Shown one piece after another: positions 1 to 6,316 of a stretch of DNA of 8,407 nucleotides. The notes below the pieces were generated by a model. It saw only the letters and a list, made by a program, of their open reading frames with translations. It made no database searches and was not told the DNA's origin. The stretch comes from Ignavibacteriota bacterium. Lineage in GTDB: Bacteria; Bacteroidota; Kapaibacteriia; Palsa-1295. A program made the position numbers and the translations under genes. Position 1 is the first letter of the stretch; every line of letters starts with the position of its first letter. The stretch spans positions 1 through 8,407 of the forward strand of contig PLXB01000259.1 in NCBI GenBank assembly GCA_003151215.1. Direction: 5' to 3'.

Positions 1-146
1 ATTCACTTTCTAATCAAGGCTATAAAATTGACCGCCGTTCTATAGTTATCGATGAACCGATCAGAACGCTCGGATCTCATCAAGTTTCTGTAAAACTTAA
101 ACATGGAGTAGGCGCTTCTGTTAAAGTGAATGTCGTTGCAGAGTAA
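1..146 (+). CDS. rplI: 50S ribosomal protein bL9, C-terminal fragment
   Basis: This is the last 47 codons of a gene that begins before the window; the first full codon starts at base 3 and the TAA stop is at 144-146. The peptide runs from SLSNQGYKIDRR through DEPIRTLGSHQVSVKL to VKVNVVAE. This matches the C-terminal domain of bL9, where an 'I-D-R-R/K ... (D/L)-x-x-P-I-(R/K)-x-L-G-x-(H/Y)-x-V-x-(V/I)-x-L' pattern is highly conserved and the protein ends shortly after a beta strand like KVNVVAE. bL9 binds 23S rRNA near the base of the L1 stalk and helps maintain reading-frame fidelity. The usual length is about 148 residues, so roughly two thirds lies upstream. It is followed by a strong hairpin, so this is probably the end of a ribosomal-protein transcription unit (commonly rpsF-rpsR-rplI, which cannot be seen here). 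Confidence 0.93.
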   Translation, partial: SLSNQGYKIDRRSIVIDEPIRTLGSHQVSVKLKHGVGASVKVNVVAE

Positions 147-180
147 TTCTGAATCTTTTAATTATTGTTACTGAGTTATA

Positions 181-212
181 GATAAAGGCGGGGCTGAAGC
201 CTCGCCTTTATC
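181..212. terminator. Hairpin terminator after rplI, probably bidirectional
   Basis: Bases 181-194 pair with 199-212 to form a 14-bp stem with one G-U wobble, closed by a TGAA tetraloop (195-198). The core is GC-rich (GGCGGGGC against GCCTCGCC). It is flanked inside the stem by AAA on the left arm and TTTAT on the right arm, so each strand reads as GC hairpin plus a short T-run. It lies 34 bp after the bL9 stop but only 18 bp before the GTG start of engB, an unusually tight position. Confidence 0.8.
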
Positions 213-230
213 ATTATGGGTAAATAAGTT

Positions 231-821
231 GTGCCAGCCAAATTCATTAAATCTGTTTTTAAGCCCGAAGAACTTCCATCTGATGGTTTGCCGGAAATAG
301 CATTTGTCGGCAGATCAAATGTAGGAAAGTCTTCGCTTCTTAATGCCCTTGCTGCACGCAAAGAAATGGCAAGGACAAGTTCGACTCCGGGGAAGACTCA
401 ATGCCTCAATTATTACCTCTTCGATAATTTTTATGTAGTCGATATGCCAGGCTATGGATATGCAAAGGCATCCAAGACTTCAAGGTTCCAATGGATTGGG
501 TTGATAGAAAAATATTTCGAAAGTCGTAATGAACTTCAGGCAACAGGCATCTTAGTTGATGCTCGTCATATCGGTTTGGAAAATGATGTTATTCTTATGA
601 AATGGCTTTCCGAGCAGGGACATCCATGGTTTATTGTTCTTACGAAGATCGATAAAGTAAAGCAGCAGGATATTGCCACCCATGAAAAATATCTCAAACA
701 GGAATTCGAAGGGGTAGAAGCGGTGTTTAAGACCTGCTCAAAGGATGGGAAAGGAATTCGCGCCCTTCTTGCGTTCCTAAAGGAAAATATTGGGAGTGCT
801 GCCGGCGCAACTTCCGACTGA
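231..821 (+). CDS. engB: Ribosome-biogenesis GTP-binding protein EngB/YsxC (YihA)
   Basis: A 196-residue TRAFAC-class GTPase of the EngB family, which acts late in large ribosomal subunit assembly in the cytoplasm. The G motifs are intact and in order: G1/P-loop GRSNVGKS (27-34); the switch-I/G2 region TSSTPGKT (49-56) with the family's conserved STPGKTQ context; G3 DMPG followed by YGYA (71-78); G4 TKID (138-141); and a G5-like CSKDGKG (169-175). The segment VDARH (109-113) is also characteristic, and the length fits the family's usual 190-200. The start is GTG: an in-frame TAA lies two codons upstream (225-227), so no longer version exists, and the first residues PAKFIKS align with the usual N-terminal strand. 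No Shine-Dalgarno is obvious. It follows rplI but is separated by a strong hairpin ending 18 bp before the start, so expression needs either read-through or a promoter overlapping the hairpin. Confidence 0.95.
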   Translation: MPAKFIKSVFKPEELPSDGLPEIAFVGRSNVGKSSLLNALAARKEMARTSSTPGKTQCLNYYLFDNFYVVDMPGYGYAKASKTSRFQWIGLIEKYFESRNELQATGILVDARHIGLENDVILMKWLSEQGHPWFIVLTKIDKVKQQDIATHEKYLKQEFEGVEAVFKTCSKDGKGIRALLAFLKENIGSAAGATSD

Positions 822-948
822 GTTCTGTGTTTCTAAGAAAGAAGAATTTGAAGGCAATGACTTAAAATTTCCGTAATTTGCAAAAAATTCTTCACCACAT
901 TCCGATTCAAAGGGATTTGTTGTGTAATTGATAATTTATTTTGATTCT

Positions 949-3006
949 ATGAAAAATTTGATAAGGGCTGTTTATCTTTTGCTTGTGTTCATTATTCCCA
1001 GTATGCTGTTTGCTCAGTCAAAGAATGCAACTGCAACTCGCAGCACTCCTTGGTCTGCCTCGAGACAATCCACTATTGTTAGTGAATCCAATAAATCATT
1101 AAGTGCTTCTGAACTACAGGATTGGAGCTTTCCAAGCTCTCCATTATCGGCTTTAGTTTCTATTCCAGGGGCAACACCGCTCGGAGTTTCAGGCAGATGG
1201 TTTACACAGGGTGTACATGGTTTACATAATATCCAGGTCGATCCTGATAATCCGATGAATGTCCATGCTGTCATAATGAGCGCAACGGGTGTAACCGGGG
1301 CCGGAGACACAACGACGGCGAACTTTTTCCCGACCCGTAATACCTATTATACTTTTAGTTCTGATGGCGGAGTAACGTGGAAAACTCCAAAAAAATTGGC
1401 GACAACTCGCAGCGGTTATCCGGATATGATTCTTTATAAGCGGAATGGTGTATATGTGCCGATTATTGCCGATCATCATTTTACATCGCCAACAGTAACG
1501 GATCTTTTTATCTCAGTCTATGTAGAGAGTGGTAATCCTGGTGATGGAAATTTCAAAGTTGGAGATTGCGACAGAACTACCTTTTCGGGCGCAGATCACG
1601 ATATCATCTGGCCGATTATTGCACTTTCAAATGACTCAAAAACTCTGTATCTCATCGGAACAGTAAGCCCTCCTACCGGCTCTTCAGTCTACGATTATGT
1701 GCAATTTGGCCATTTTACACTTGACCCACAAACTGGTGCGCCATCAAATTGGAGCGGTTGGTTAACAGGACCTGCTTCAGGCTCTACGGCCGGCCTCGCT
1801 ATCGGGCAAACATATTCCTTAAGAATAGCCCCTTCGGGAAAACTCGGTATCGTATGGCAGAGCTATGATCTGACTACACCGGATTTTGGATTATACCTTT
1901 CAGAATCAACTGATAATGGAACAACTTGGACTGATCCTGTCAGTGTATTCGCAAATGTCTCGACAAACCTTCCGGATGCTACTACCAGCGACCCAGGTTT
2001 CGTTGGAGACCCTGCGTTTTATTTGCATGCCGGTGACGGAATAGATATGTACTACGATCAAGAAGTTGCCACTGTAGTATTCGCCGGAGATATCTCCACA
2101 CTGAATTTTACTGTAGGAAGTAGTTCTAGCTTTTTGCCGTCTTCGGGAACACTTATGTTATGGAAATCAGGAATGACGAACCCTGTCATACTGCTTTCTA
2201 AGACTGCAGGCAGCAGTTTTCAGACTGCTTTAAATCCGGCTCTCGACACCGGAGCTTTTCTGTCAATTTATAATGCTTCAACAATTACTGACCCGCAGAC
2301 TACTAATTTACTTTACCCCACGATTGGGCTAACTTCTAAGCCGAATATTTGGTCAATATACTATGAAGTATGGGCGAATAATGACAGCAGTGATGCTTAT
2401 AATGCCCGGAATTTCGATAATACGTCAGATACCACTCTGGTATTACCATTTCACAGTATCTACCGGAGCACAACTACAGACGATGGTGCAACTTGGACCA
2501 CGGCGGCCGTATACACGAATGATATGTCGCTTCCTCCTTCCAAGCATTTAGACTATCGTTTCCCGGAAGTTTCGACATTAAACCCTTTTTCAAGCGGTTC
2601 TCTGACAAATTATATTGCGTTTGCTGCCGATACGGCAGCCGGGAATTGGATCAATCCACGGGATCCGGGATTTGATAATGTCGCATGGTATTCTGCAAAA
2701 GATAACCAACCTGTTGACGGAGTAAAAACGAATGCTCAGTCGTCGGCCTCTGATATTGCTCAAAATTTTCCCAACCCTTTCAATGCATCTACAACGTTTT
2801 CCGTTATTATAAAGAATGATGATGTTGTGACACTCAGTGTTACGGATATTTTGGGAAGGGAAGTAGCAATCGTATATCACGGAAGAATTTCTGCCGGCGA
2901 ACATCAGTTCTCGTTTAATACACCAAATTTAGGCGCCGGTATTTATACCTATACGCTGAAAACATCCACGGGAAGTGTTTCACGGACGATGTCATTGGTA
3001 AAATAA
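949..3006 (+). CDS. Secreted Asp-box (BNR/sialidase-like) propeller protein with T9SS type A sorting domain
   Basis: A 685-residue protein with an N-terminal signal peptide: MKN-L-I-R, a hydrophobic core, then SMLFA|QS with likely cleavage after residue 22. The body (about 90-590) is beta-rich and contains three Asp-box motifs of the S/T-x-D-x-G-x-T-W type: SSDGGVTW (137-144), STDNGTTW (320-327) and TTDDGATW (509-516). These mark blades of a sialidase/BNR-type beta-propeller. The last 84 residues (602-685) start DIAQNFPNPFN, contain TDILGREV and end in GIYTYTLKTSTGSVSRTMSLVK-like strands, which is a T9SS type A C-terminal sorting domain. The protein is therefore expected to cross the outer membrane by T9SS and be released or anchored at the surface. 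I see no sialidase RIP motif or clear catalytic set, so no enzyme activity is claimed; ligand binding is equally possible. ATG at 949 is chosen over an in-frame TTG at 928 because it begins the signal peptide exactly. No Shine-Dalgarno is present. A hairpin terminator follows. Confidence 0.88.
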   Translation: MKNLIRAVYLLLVFIIPSMLFAQSKNATATRSTPWSASRQSTIVSESNKSLSASELQDWSFPSSPLSALVSIPGATPLGVSGRWFTQGVHGLHNIQVDPDNPMNVHAVIMSATGVTGAGDTTTANFFPTRNTYYTFSSDGGVTWKTPKKLATTRSGYPDMILYKRNGVYVPIIADHHFTSPTVTDLFISVYVESGNPGDGNFKVGDCDRTTFSGADHDIIWPIIALSNDSKTLYLIGTVSPPTGSSVYDYVQFGHFTLDPQTGAPSNWSGWLTGPASGSTAGLAIGQTYSLRIAPSGKLGIVWQSYDLTTPDFGLYLSESTDNGTTWTDPVSVFANVSTNLPDATTSDPGFVGDPAFYLHAGDGIDMYYDQEVATVVFAGDISTLNFTVGSSSSFLPSSGTLMLWKSGMTNPVILLSKTAGSSFQTALNPALDTGAFLSIYNASTITDPQTTNLLYPTIGLTSKPNIWSIYYEVWANNDSSDAYNARNFDNTSDTTLVLPFHSIYRSTTTDDGATWTTAAVYTNDMSLPPSKHLDYRFPEVSTLNPFSSGSLTNYIAFAADTAAGNWINPRDPGFDNVAWYSAKDNQPVDGVKTNAQSSASDIAQNFPNPFNASTTFSVIIKNDDVVTLSVTDILGREVAIVYHGRISAGEHQFSFNTPNLGAGIYTYTLKTSTGSVSRTMSLVK
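2752..3003 (+). other. T9SS type A C-terminal sorting domain (coding segment)
   Basis: Residues 602-685 of the propeller protein. The NFPNPFN motif sits at 606-612, followed by alternating beta strands (TTFSVII, VTLSVTDILGREV, HQFSFN, GIYTYTLK, RTMSLVK). Family knowledge: this immunoglobulin-like domain is recognised by the T9SS and normally removed after translocation by a PorU-type protease. The host must therefore encode a T9SS elsewhere; none of its components is in this window. Confidence 0.9.
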
Positions 3007-3020
3007 TTTTTTATTGCTTT

Positions 3021-3048
3021 ATAAAGACGCGTTTCGGCGCGTCTTTAT
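3021..3048. terminator. Hairpin terminator after the propeller gene
   Basis: A perfect 11-bp stem (3021-3031 ATAAAGACGCG with 3038-3048) closed by a TTTCGG loop, 15 bp after the stop codon at 3004-3006. As with the hairpin after rplI, the outer stem is ATAAAG/CTTTAT around a GC core, so the structure is symmetric and can serve both strands. A T-rich stretch also precedes it (3006-3020). It separates the propeller gene from the downstream receptor gene. Confidence 0.8.
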
Positions 3049-3163
3049 GAGAAGTGCTACTTAATCGGTTTTGTTGTGTTTTTATATCGGGAGGTATCGG
3101 AGTTGTGAAAATCCCCCGGTTGTGATCTACTTCGTATTTTATTTGTATAATCAATTTACTGCG

Positions 3164-6100
3164 ATGCCAAGGAATAGAAAATCAGTATATCCCTTCTTTA
3201 TTTCCTTTTTTGTTTTGCTGGCCTTTTGCTTATGCTCTGAAAACGTTTTTGCTCAGACGGGAAAGATCACTGCAAATATTACGGACGCAAAATCCGGCGA
3301 GCCTCTTTTACGAGCAAGTATTCAAATTGTTGAAACCAAACAGGGCGCGCTTTCACGGGCTAACGGAGTTGCGACTATCATTAATATAACGCCGTCGGAA
3401 AACTATACTGTTGTCGCCAAATACGCTGGATTCGAGCCATTTACTATAAAGAACGTTAAGGTTGCCTCCGATCAAACGACAAAACTGGATTTTAAGCTTT
3501 CTTCAAAACATCAGGATACGATCGTTATTGCAGCGGAAAAACTTGTCGATGTCAGCAAAATCGGCATTGGTGAAAAACTTTCCAGCTCTGAAATACAGAC
3601 AATCGCTACCACGCAGAATATCAGTGATGTCGTTGCAATAACTCCGGGATTAATTGTCGATAATTCTAACGGCGGATATTCGATTCACGGAAGCCGTGGA
3701 ACGCAAAATTCCGAACGCTTAAATGGTATAGAAACATCGAATATCGTAAGTGGGGCAGAAAGCATTACGCAGACGGCTATCTCTAAATTTGCCATTTCTG
3801 AAATTTCAGTTTCAACGGGAGGTCTCGACGCATCGAAAGGAAATACGACCGGCGGCGCCATCAGTTCAACGGCTCGAGCCGGCGCATCGAATTTTGAATT
3901 TATGTTCAAGTATCGTCAGGATCTTCCTGGAATTAACGGTACATCGAGTAATGGCTATAAGCAAATGGGAGTCAATGACAAGACCTATGAGCTTGCCTTC
4001 GGCGGTCCTTTGACAGAAGATGTAAAGTTCTTTATAACGGCGAAAGGGAATAGCCAGCAATATTATAATGCCGATTTAGCAGGTAACCAGCCTGCAGAAA
4101 CCGGATCCGGTTTGAATGTTATTGATCCTGCAGGAAATAATCTTGGTCAGCTGCCAAATGATAATTATTATTCTCGCGGCGCGACAGCACAGCTCACATT
4201 TGATCTTTTAGGACTTCACTTATCCGCAGACGCCGTGCTTTCTTCGATCAATAGACAGTTTACGAACTGGACATGGACATATGGTGATCCTGTAGAAATT
4301 CCCGCTGAAAATAAAATTGACAACATTTTTTCTTTGAACGGTAATACCGGTATTGGCTCAACAGGAATTTTGAAGATTACGGCAGGATTTGAATCTTCCA
4401 GCGATCGTATCGGGAAATATGATTATTCGCAAGGCGGGGGATTGTTCAGTATGTATAAGATTTATAATGCTGCCGATAATTTCACCTATAATGATAACAC
4501 TCATACGGTGACACCAGGACCGGATGGAATTATCGATATTTATACTCCAGTCTCGAAGCAGATCGCCGATCCCCATAATCCTTCAAACATTCTTAATATA
4601 AGCGGCGCAGGAATCAATCCATTTACCGGACATATCGAGGGAGATGGAAATATATTCACACAATCGACGAATAATCCGTATGGCTTACTGGCAACATTTG
4701 TTGCCGCCGGCAATGTATTTGGTTTCAGCAATCAATATATTGATCAGACTTCGCTGGAGGGACATTATAACGATCAGTTCGGCTCTCATGGTATTGATAT
4801 CGGTGCTGAAGCACATATATATAATATTAACAATTATTCGAACGGGCTTCCGTGGGATGCAAATCCATTCCAGGATTCTTATACGGTGAAGCCCATCATT
4901 GCCGGAGCATATATTCAGGACAAGATGGAGTTTAACGACATCACCTTTCAGCCCGGCTTGCGCCTGGATATATATCAACCCAATAATAACCATGTTTTAG
5001 TGGATCCATATAATCCCCTTAAACCTGCTCAGGTGCCCGGAAAGACAGCAGATGGGCGAGATACAACGATCGCAGGTTTTGTAGGTAATTTTACCTCCGC
5101 ACCGGCTCAAACTCTTTTGAGCCCAAGGTTAGGAATTACCTATGCAGTGTCGGATAAGACGACGTTCAATTTTAATTATGGCACCTATTTCAAAAATCCG
5201 GTATTTAGCCAGGTACTCACCGCTACAGGGGGTGATTTTAATACGGTGTTGGCGCGAGGTAACAATATTATCGGCAATGGCGGGCTTAAGGGAGAGACTG
5301 ATGAAGAGATCGACGTCGGTTTTACGACGGGATTGACGGATGTTCTTCGCATGACCATCAATGGTATATTCAAAAAAATGAGTAATATATCCGGTTTGGC
5401 AAGGATCACTTCTCCGGGATTAGCACTTGGATACTATTTATATACCGACGATGAGTATGGGTATTATAAGGGTATCGAAATGACGCTGGAAAAGAAAATG
5501 TCCGATAATTTTTCTGCACGTTTTAATTATACGTATTCTACTACCGCAGCTACATCAAGTACTGCCACGTCGAACTATAGCGCGCTCCTGAATCAGAGCT
5601 CCGATGCCGAAGTCGCTGTCCTCCCATTAACGCCTTTTCCTGTCGATTGGGATAGAACCCATGTTGCACAGTTGCTTCTCACAGCTCTCTTCGGAAGAGG
5701 AGAGGGGCCGAAGATCGCAGGTGTTCCTTTTTTAGAATTCTTTAATTTTAGTACCAAGACCATTTTTGAAACCGGTGTTCCCTATACTGCTTTTGATGCA
5801 AAAGGAGTACAAACGGGAGAACATAACGGGGAACGCCAGCCCTCATTTTTTGAAACCGAAGCGACGATTACGAGGAATATTCCGCTCTCAGATCTTTTCG
5901 GTCAAGGTATCGGCAGATCTTCGCTCGATGTTCAGTTTGAAATCTATAATGTGTTCAATCGTACCGAAGCGCTCTATGTCTATCCTACTTCAGGGCAAGG
6001 AGATGACGACGGTCTTAATCCAGCTTATACCGGGACAACCGATTTTATTAATGATCCGACGAATGCTTCCGGCAATGAACTGGATGCTCTTGGTATGTTA

Positions 6101-6256
6101 AAATACAATGCGCGTTGGGATCTCAATAAAGACGGACGTGTCAGTGTCGATGAACAAGCGCAGGCATTCAAATTGTACCGTTCTCAACTTTTTGCGCGAC
6201 GGACGAACTACCAGGTTCCACGCCGTTTCTATTTAAATTTCGCTCTTCACTTTTGA
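3164..6256 (+). CDS. TonB-dependent outer-membrane receptor with carboxypeptidase-regulatory-like N-terminal domain
   Basis: A 1030-residue outer-membrane receptor. Residues 1-30 are a signal peptide (basic start PRNRK, hydrophobic core, ENVFA|QTG). Residues about 33-113 (GKITANITDAKSGEPLLRASIQIV ... FKLS) are a CarboxypepD_reg-like beta-sandwich, common in Bacteroidota receptors. A plug domain follows at about 133-240, with DVVAITPGLIV, YSIHGSRG, LNGIETSN, ISEISVSTGGLDASKGNTTGGAISS. The stretch DVSKIG (129-134) is a possible but unproven TonB box. The rest is a beta-barrel ending in the aromatic terminus FYLNFALHF expected for outer-membrane insertion. At about 790 residues the barrel region is long, implying large surface loops; one (986-997) carries an EF-hand calcium loop. 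The family moves substrates such as glycans, metal chelates or peptides using TonB energy, or couples to other surface proteins; the substrate is unknown. ATG 3164 is preferred to in-frame TTG 3071 because the extra 31 residues would precede a complete signal peptide. No Shine-Dalgarno is visible. Confidence 0.9.
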   Translation: MPRNRKSVYPFFISFFVLLAFCLCSENVFAQTGKITANITDAKSGEPLLRASIQIVETKQGALSRANGVATIINITPSENYTVVAKYAGFEPFTIKNVKVASDQTTKLDFKLSSKHQDTIVIAAEKLVDVSKIGIGEKLSSSEIQTIATTQNISDVVAITPGLIVDNSNGGYSIHGSRGTQNSERLNGIETSNIVSGAESITQTAISKFAISEISVSTGGLDASKGNTTGGAISSTARAGASNFEFMFKYRQDLPGINGTSSNGYKQMGVNDKTYELAFGGPLTEDVKFFITAKGNSQQYYNADLAGNQPAETGSGLNVIDPAGNNLGQLPNDNYYSRGATAQLTFDLLGLHLSADAVLSSINRQFTNWTWTYGDPVEIPAENKIDNIFSLNGNTGIGSTGILKITAGFESSSDRIGKYDYSQGGGLFSMYKIYNAADNFTYNDNTHTVTPGPDGIIDIYTPVSKQIADPHNPSNILNISGAGINPFTGHIEGDGNIFTQSTNNPYGLLATFVAAGNVFGFSNQYIDQTSLEGHYNDQFGSHGIDIGAEAHIYNINNYSNGLPWDANPFQDSYTVKPIIAGAYIQDKMEFNDITFQPGLRLDIYQPNNNHVLVDPYNPLKPAQVPGKTADGRDTTIAGFVGNFTSAPAQTLLSPRLGITYAVSDKTTFNFNYGTYFKNPVFSQVLTATGGDFNTVLARGNNIIGNGGLKGETDEEIDVGFTTGLTDVLRMTINGIFKKMSNISGLARITSPGLALGYYLYTDDEYGYYKGIEMTLEKKMSDNFSARFNYTYSTTAATSSTATSNYSALLNQSSDAEVAVLPLTPFPVDWDRTHVAQLLLTALFGRGEGPKIAGVPFLEFFNFSTKTIFETGVPYTAFDAKGVQTGEHNGERQPSFFETEATITRNIPLSDLFGQGIGRSSLDVQFEIYNVFNRTEALYVYPTSGQGDDDGLNPAYTGTTDFINDPTNASGNELDALGMLKYNARWDLNKDGRVSVDEQAQAFKLYRSQLFARRTNYQVPRRFYLNFALHF
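6119..6154 (+). other. EF-hand calcium-loop coding segment in the receptor
   Basis: Residues 986-997 of the receptor read DLNKDGRVSVDE. This matches the 12-position EF-hand loop: D at 1, N at 3, D at 5, G at 6, V at 8, S at 9 and E at 12. It is followed by a charged helical-looking stretch (QAQAFKLYRSQLFARR). It falls between the strand containing SLDVQFEIYNVFN and the final strand YLNFALHF, so by normal receptor topology it should lie in the last extracellular loop. Confidence 0.75.
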
Positions 6257-6316
6257 TGAGCGCAATGGAAATAAAAATAATACGATACAGTTTTTTACGA
6301 TCTTTTACTAATTGAT

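Noticed and set aside
841..893. 9-bp inverted repeat GAAGAATTT...AAATTCTTC after engB
   Set aside because: It is AT-rich with a 35-base loop, so it would be weak as a terminator; probably chance in AT-rich intergenic DNA.
928..948. In-frame TTG start seven codons before the propeller protein's ATG
   Set aside because: It would add MIIYFDS in front of a complete signal peptide; ATG 949 gives the typical MKN-hydrophobic-AQS layout.
3146..3151. TATAAT hexamer as a -10 box just before the receptor start
   Set aside because: No -35-like hexamer at 16-18 bp (the nearest, TTGTGA at 3120, is 20 bp away), and the implied leader would be only a few bases. FCB-type TAnnTTTG boxes also do not match exactly here.
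3071..3163. In-frame TTG start 31 codons before the receptor's ATG
   Set aside because: The extra residues precede a complete signal peptide and the stretch looks like leader DNA just after a terminator.
3200..3250. Lipoprotein signal in the receptor (cysteines in the hydrophobic core, FCLCSEN)
   Set aside because: The residues before each Cys do not fit a lipobox, and a signal peptidase I site (ENVFA|Q) follows.
6241..6262. CGCTC...GAGCG inverted repeat around the receptor stop codon
   Set aside because: Only a 5-bp core stem with mismatches and no T-run; too weak to call a terminator, so co-transcription with the next gene remains favoured.
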